Assembly (NCBI GenBank): GCA_900539345.1
Contig: UQBS01000029.1
Span: 1 to 35,573, forward strand
Origin: an uncultured Coriobacteriaceae bacterium
GTDB taxonomy: Bacteria; Actinomycetota; Coriobacteriia; Coriobacteriales; UMGS124
Direction of reading: 5' to 3'
DNA length: 35,573 nucleotides
Below the pieces are notes generated by a model, which did not search any database, had not been told where the DNA came from, and saw only the letters and a list, made by a program, of their open reading frames with translations. Position numbers and translations under genes: made by a program. How positions within the stretch are numbered: position 1 is the stretch's first letter; every line of letters begins with the position of its first letter. Below, in pieces: positions 33,067-35,573 of the stretch.

Positions 33067-34794
33067 ATGGGCAAGAACTGCAGCGATGAGCACGCAATGA
33101 CCCGACGAGCGGCAATCGCAGAGCTTGGCTGCGCGCTTGCAGGTACAGCGCTGAGCGGCACCGGGTTGGCATTAGCCGACGACACAGAGCAGGCCGCATC
33201 AGGCGAGGTCTCCATCACCTTCTCCGACGGCGGAATCGAGGTTGACGGCAGAGCAATTTCCCTCGAAGAAGACGAGCGCGTATATCTCGCCCACGACGTG
33301 GCGTACTACGAAGACCGCGACGAATACGACTCGGGCAACCCTTACGGCGAAGGCACCGACGACGAGCGCCACAGCGCCGAGGATGCGGCGGCCGTGAGCG
33401 TCGTGCACATCACCCAGGCAGGCACCTACCGCCTGGCAGGCTCCATCTCGGCCGGTCAGGTATGGGTTGACCTGGGCAAAGACGCAGCCGAAGACGCGAG
33501 CGCCAAGGTCACGCTCGTGCTCGACAACCTCGACATTACCTGCGATGTTGCCCCTGCAGTCGTGTTCCGCAGGGTGTACGAGTGCGACGGCGACTGGAGC
33601 GCAGAGGCGGCGAGCGCGACCGTGGACACATCCGACGCCGGCGCAGTTGTCGTCATCGCCGACGGCAGCGTGAACAACGTCACGGGCAGCCATGTCGCCC
33701 GCATCTACAAAGACAACGAGGAGCAGAAGAAGCTCTGGAAGATTGACGGCGCCTTCTATTCGTTTATGTCCATGAACATCGAAGGCGAGCAAGATGGCAC
33801 GGGCGTGCTCAACATCACGGCCGACAACGAGGGCCTCGACTCGGAGCTGCACCTCACGCTCAACGGCGGCAACGTCTCCATCGCCTCGCAGGACGACGGC
33901 ATCAACACCAACGAGGACGGCGTCTCCGTCACCACGATCAACAGCGGCACGCTCCACATCGTGGCCGGTCTGGGCGACGAGGGCGACGGCATCGACTCGA
34001 ACGGCTTCCTCGTCATCAACGGCGGCACGGTCATCTCGATGGCCAACCCCCGCTCCGACTCGGGCCTGGACTCCGACATGGGCTCCTATATCAACGGCGG
34101 CACCGTCGTGGCGCTGGGCTCCACCATGGACTGGGCCGAAAGCGATTCCGACCAGGTCACGATGAACCTGCAGTTCGCTTCCTCGCAAGACGCCGGGGAT
34201 GCCATCGTAGTGTGCGACGAGGGCGGCGACGTCGTGTTCGCCTACGACCCCTCGGAGGACGAGACCGCTTCCAGCAAGACACGCAGCTACCTTGGAGCCG
34301 TTCTGAGCTGCCCGAACTTCGAAGTCGGCCAGACCTACAGCGTGTATGTAGGCGGCGTCGTCTCAGGCCAGGAAACCCAAGGCGTCTACGACGTCGAGAC
34401 CGTCACGGGATACGAAGGCGGCACCCAACAGGCCTACACCGGCACCGATGTGCAAGGCGGCCCCGGCGGATTTGGCGGCCCCGGCGGCGGCATGGGCCCT
34501 GGCGGGCAAGGCGAACCTGAGGGCATGGGACCCGGCGGGCAGGGCGACCAGGGCGCGCCCAGCGGCGAGATGGGCCCCGGCGAGCAAGGCGGCCAAGGCG
34601 AACCCAACGGCAACGTCCCTGCAAACGAAAGCGGCGGCCCCCAAGGCAACGACCAGAAACCGCCCGCCATGCCTAATGGCGGGCAATCGCAAGGCGGACA
34701 AATGAGCCAGCCCCCCCTGCTGGCACCCCCCCAGCAACGAACAGGGCGGCGAGCTTCCTCCAGATGGAAACAGCGAGCCTCCGATCAGGCCTGA
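33067..34794 (+). CDS. Exported beta-helix carbohydrate-binding-type protein (Cthe_2159-like), frame broken near the end
   Basis: 575 aa. ATG 33067 (MGKNCSDEH) has GGGAGG 6 bp upstream; a later ATG (33097) begins the twin-arginine-like signal MTRRAAIAELGCALAGTALS. Mature part: beta-rich repeats such as INGGTVISMAN, LTLNGGNVSIASQDDGINT, DGIDSNGFLVINGGTV, YINGGTVVALGS (about 250-370), the right-handed beta-helix with acidic loops seen in the Cthe_2159/DUF4353 family, which bind calcium and polysaccharides. Then a Gly/Pro/Gln-rich tail (about 465-560: GGPGGFGGPGGGMGPGG...). The frame then goes through two C7 tracts (34711-34717 and 34726-34732) and ends in an unrelated sequence at 34794. The plausible natural C-terminus is in the next frame to 34984. 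Confidence 0.75.
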   Translation: MGKNCSDEHAMTRRAAIAELGCALAGTALSGTGLALADDTEQAASGEVSITFSDGGIEVDGRAISLEEDERVYLAHDVAYYEDRDEYDSGNPYGEGTDDERHSAEDAAAVSVVHITQAGTYRLAGSISAGQVWVDLGKDAAEDASAKVTLVLDNLDITCDVAPAVVFRRVYECDGDWSAEAASATVDTSDAGAVVVIADGSVNNVTGSHVARIYKDNEEQKKLWKIDGAFYSFMSMNIEGEQDGTGVLNITADNEGLDSELHLTLNGGNVSIASQDDGINTNEDGVSVTTINSGTLHIVAGLGDEGDGIDSNGFLVINGGTVISMANPRSDSGLDSDMGSYINGGTVVALGSTMDWAESDSDQVTMNLQFASSQDAGDAIVVCDEGGDVVFAYDPSEDETASSKTRSYLGAVLSCPNFEVGQTYSVYVGGVVSGQETQGVYDVETVTGYEGGTQQAYTGTDVQGGPGGFGGPGGGMGPGGQGEPEGMGPGGQGDQGAPSGEMGPGEQGGQGEPNGNVPANESGGPQGNDQKPPAMPNGGQSQGGQMSQPPLLAPPQQRTGRRASSRWKQRASDQA

Positions 34795-34984
34795 CGACAT
34801 GCAAAACAACCAGCTCACCGGCGATGCTGCACAAGCCAGCCAATCTGGCTCTGCAACGCCGCAAACCATCCAACCTTCCGACGGCAACCCACAGACCGGT
34901 GGCGCCTCCAACACCCAAGCTTCCACTGGCTTCTACATGCAGGACACAGTCAATGCCTTCTCCGGCGTGACCGCGGCAGCATAG
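34733..34984 (+). pseudogene. Out-of-frame natural C-terminus of the beta-helix protein
   Basis: In the +1 frame the sequence after the second C7 tract reads SNEQGGELPPDGNSEPPIRP, DDMQNNQLTGDAAQ, ... QDTVNAFSGVTAAA, stop at 34982-34984. This continues the Gly/Pro/Gln/Asn-rich composition of the tail and ends in a normal Ala-rich C-terminus. The same frame has a stop at 34703-34705, so the shift must lie between 34706 and 34794, where both C7 tracts are. Loss of one C would give a single protein of about 638 aa. Confidence 0.65.
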
Positions 34985-35072
34985 CAACAAACAGCTCACA
35001 AGCAGCATGTATTGGTGGGTCGTAGTATCCACACGGACGCTCCGGCCCGCCAATTAATTCCTGTCGCGTCGT

Positions 35073-35358
35073 CCGAATGGCAGCCAGACGAGTTTCGGTG
35101 CAGTCTCGTTGGGCCGAATGGCAGCCAAACGAGTTTCGGTGCAGTGATTTCAGGCGATTGAGGCTCGGATCCCCTGTTCTAGCCGGCCAGACCTCAAAAC
35201 AGTGGGGCCAAGCTGGTCTTTTCGTTGTTTTTACAACGGAATACCCAGGCAAATCCAACATTTGACTGGATTGATAGAGCGCGGACTGCACCGAAACGCG
35301 TTTCATTGCCAATGCGCCCGCTAAAACTGCACCGAAACGCTTTTTTCTGCCAATTGCG
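35073..35358. repeat. Mirrored array of 41-bp repeats (two direct, two inverted)
   Basis: Copies 35073-35104 and 35114-35145 share CCGAATGGCAGCCA and ACGAGTTTCGGTGCAGT and are exactly 41 bp apart. Copies 35285-35316 and 35326-35358 hold the reverse complement (ACTGCACCGAAACGC, then TGCCAAT) and are also exactly 41 bp apart. The two pairs face each other across 139 bp. The conserved word is GTTTCGGTGCAGT with TGGCA about 20 bp before it. No gene is here; the region between holds a GGGGCC/hairpin-like piece and TTTTTACAACGG. It may be regulator or nucleoid-protein sites, a mobile-element end pair, or a recombination site. Confidence 0.8.
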
Positions 35359-35518
35359 CTAGGTTTGCAAGCTTTCCCGCGTGAGTCCCACCATTGGGGG
35401 CGACTTCTCAGAACGGAGGGCACATGCGAACGCTCGTGCACGCGCAGCCCACGGCGTGGCAACCTCCCCGCACCCGTGCATCCACATTCAGCATAACGGC
35501 GCCCACCCTCCCTTTTGG

Positions 35519-35524
35519 TATAAT
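35519..35524 (+). promoter_or_regulatory. -10 element for the gene leaving the window
   Basis: TATAAT with upstream TTGG (extended -10 style) and a short leader with GGGGG before an ATG at 35560. No -35 of good quality is visible. Confidence 0.55.
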
Positions 35525-35559
35525 CGCGCATCACAGAGACGAGGCAACTGGGGGTTTAT

Positions 35560-35573
35560 ATGCACGATGGGGA
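35560..35573 (+). CDS. Start of an unidentified gene cut by the window end
   Basis: ATG 35560-35562 followed by CAC GAT GGG GA; GGGGG at 35550-35554 is a weak ribosome site. Only four codons are present, so nothing can be said about function. Confidence 0.45.

Noticed and set aside
35073..35358. CRISPR array or rRNA-type repeats
   Set aside because: Only two copies per orientation, spacing of 9 bp between copies, and opposite orientations.

Overview
The window looks like chromosomal DNA of a high-GC Gram-positive gut anaerobe of the class Coriobacteriia, most likely Eggerthellaceae. The evidence is three large Tat-exported FAD-binding reductases of the fumarate-reductase flavoprotein fold, a LuxR-type regulator with an N-terminal multi-membrane-span half, a MetH without its own reactivation domain but with a separate activation protein, and strong G/C at third codon positions. 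The genus is inference; no rRNA or marker gene is present.

Layout, left to right. (1) 1-700: terminator of an outside gene and an NADPH/FMN-type flavodoxin-fold oxidoreductase. (2) 853-5062: a TOTE-type conflict locus (AEP primase, then SF2 helicase with PLD-like tail) that is one reading frame cut by a single in-frame TGA. On both sides lie copies of the same block: a 119-120 bp inverted-repeat element, a conserved spacer and the 3' end of a flavoprotein gene. The left flavoprotein is only a remnant. (3) 5063-9240: two divergent Tat-exported flavoproteins. (4) 9241-10790: third copy of the inverted-repeat element, a low-molecular-weight protein tyrosine phosphatase and the C-terminal stub of a tyrosine recombinase. 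(5) 10827-14546: an accessory block with four minus-strand genes for exported or membrane proteins of unknown role and a divergent XRE repressor, with a 17-bp perfect palindrome between them. (6) 14726-17289: a small conserved hypothetical and an MFS exporter fused to two CBS domains. (7) 17694-21906: a methionine-synthesis operon (metF, MetH activation protein, truncated-architecture metH). (8) 22055-24660: an ArsC/Spx-like protein lacking its cysteine, a five-unit 23-bp tandem repeat before a DUF4143 ATPase, a broken LuxR gene and tRNA-Asp. (9) 24779-28539: membrane LuxR regulator divergent from a third Tat flavoprotein, probably its target. (10) 28988-34984: a HipA-like kinase, a large Ala-rich membrane protein with a glycine zipper, and an exported beta-helix protein whose reading frame breaks at two C7 tracts. 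(11) 34985-35573: a symmetrical array of 41-bp repeats (two direct, two inverted), then a promoter and the first codons of a gene leaving the window.

How it works together: the flavoproteins suggest extracytoplasmic respiration-like reduction of organic acceptors, each regulated locally (the third by its divergent LuxR). Housekeeping methionine synthesis sits between accessory blocks that carry defence genes, recombinase remnants, pseudogenes and repeats. The best candidates for undescribed biology are the XRE-controlled Tat-export operon (10827-14546), the inverted-repeat element family, the 41-bp mirrored array, and the interrupted TOTE locus with duplicated flanks.
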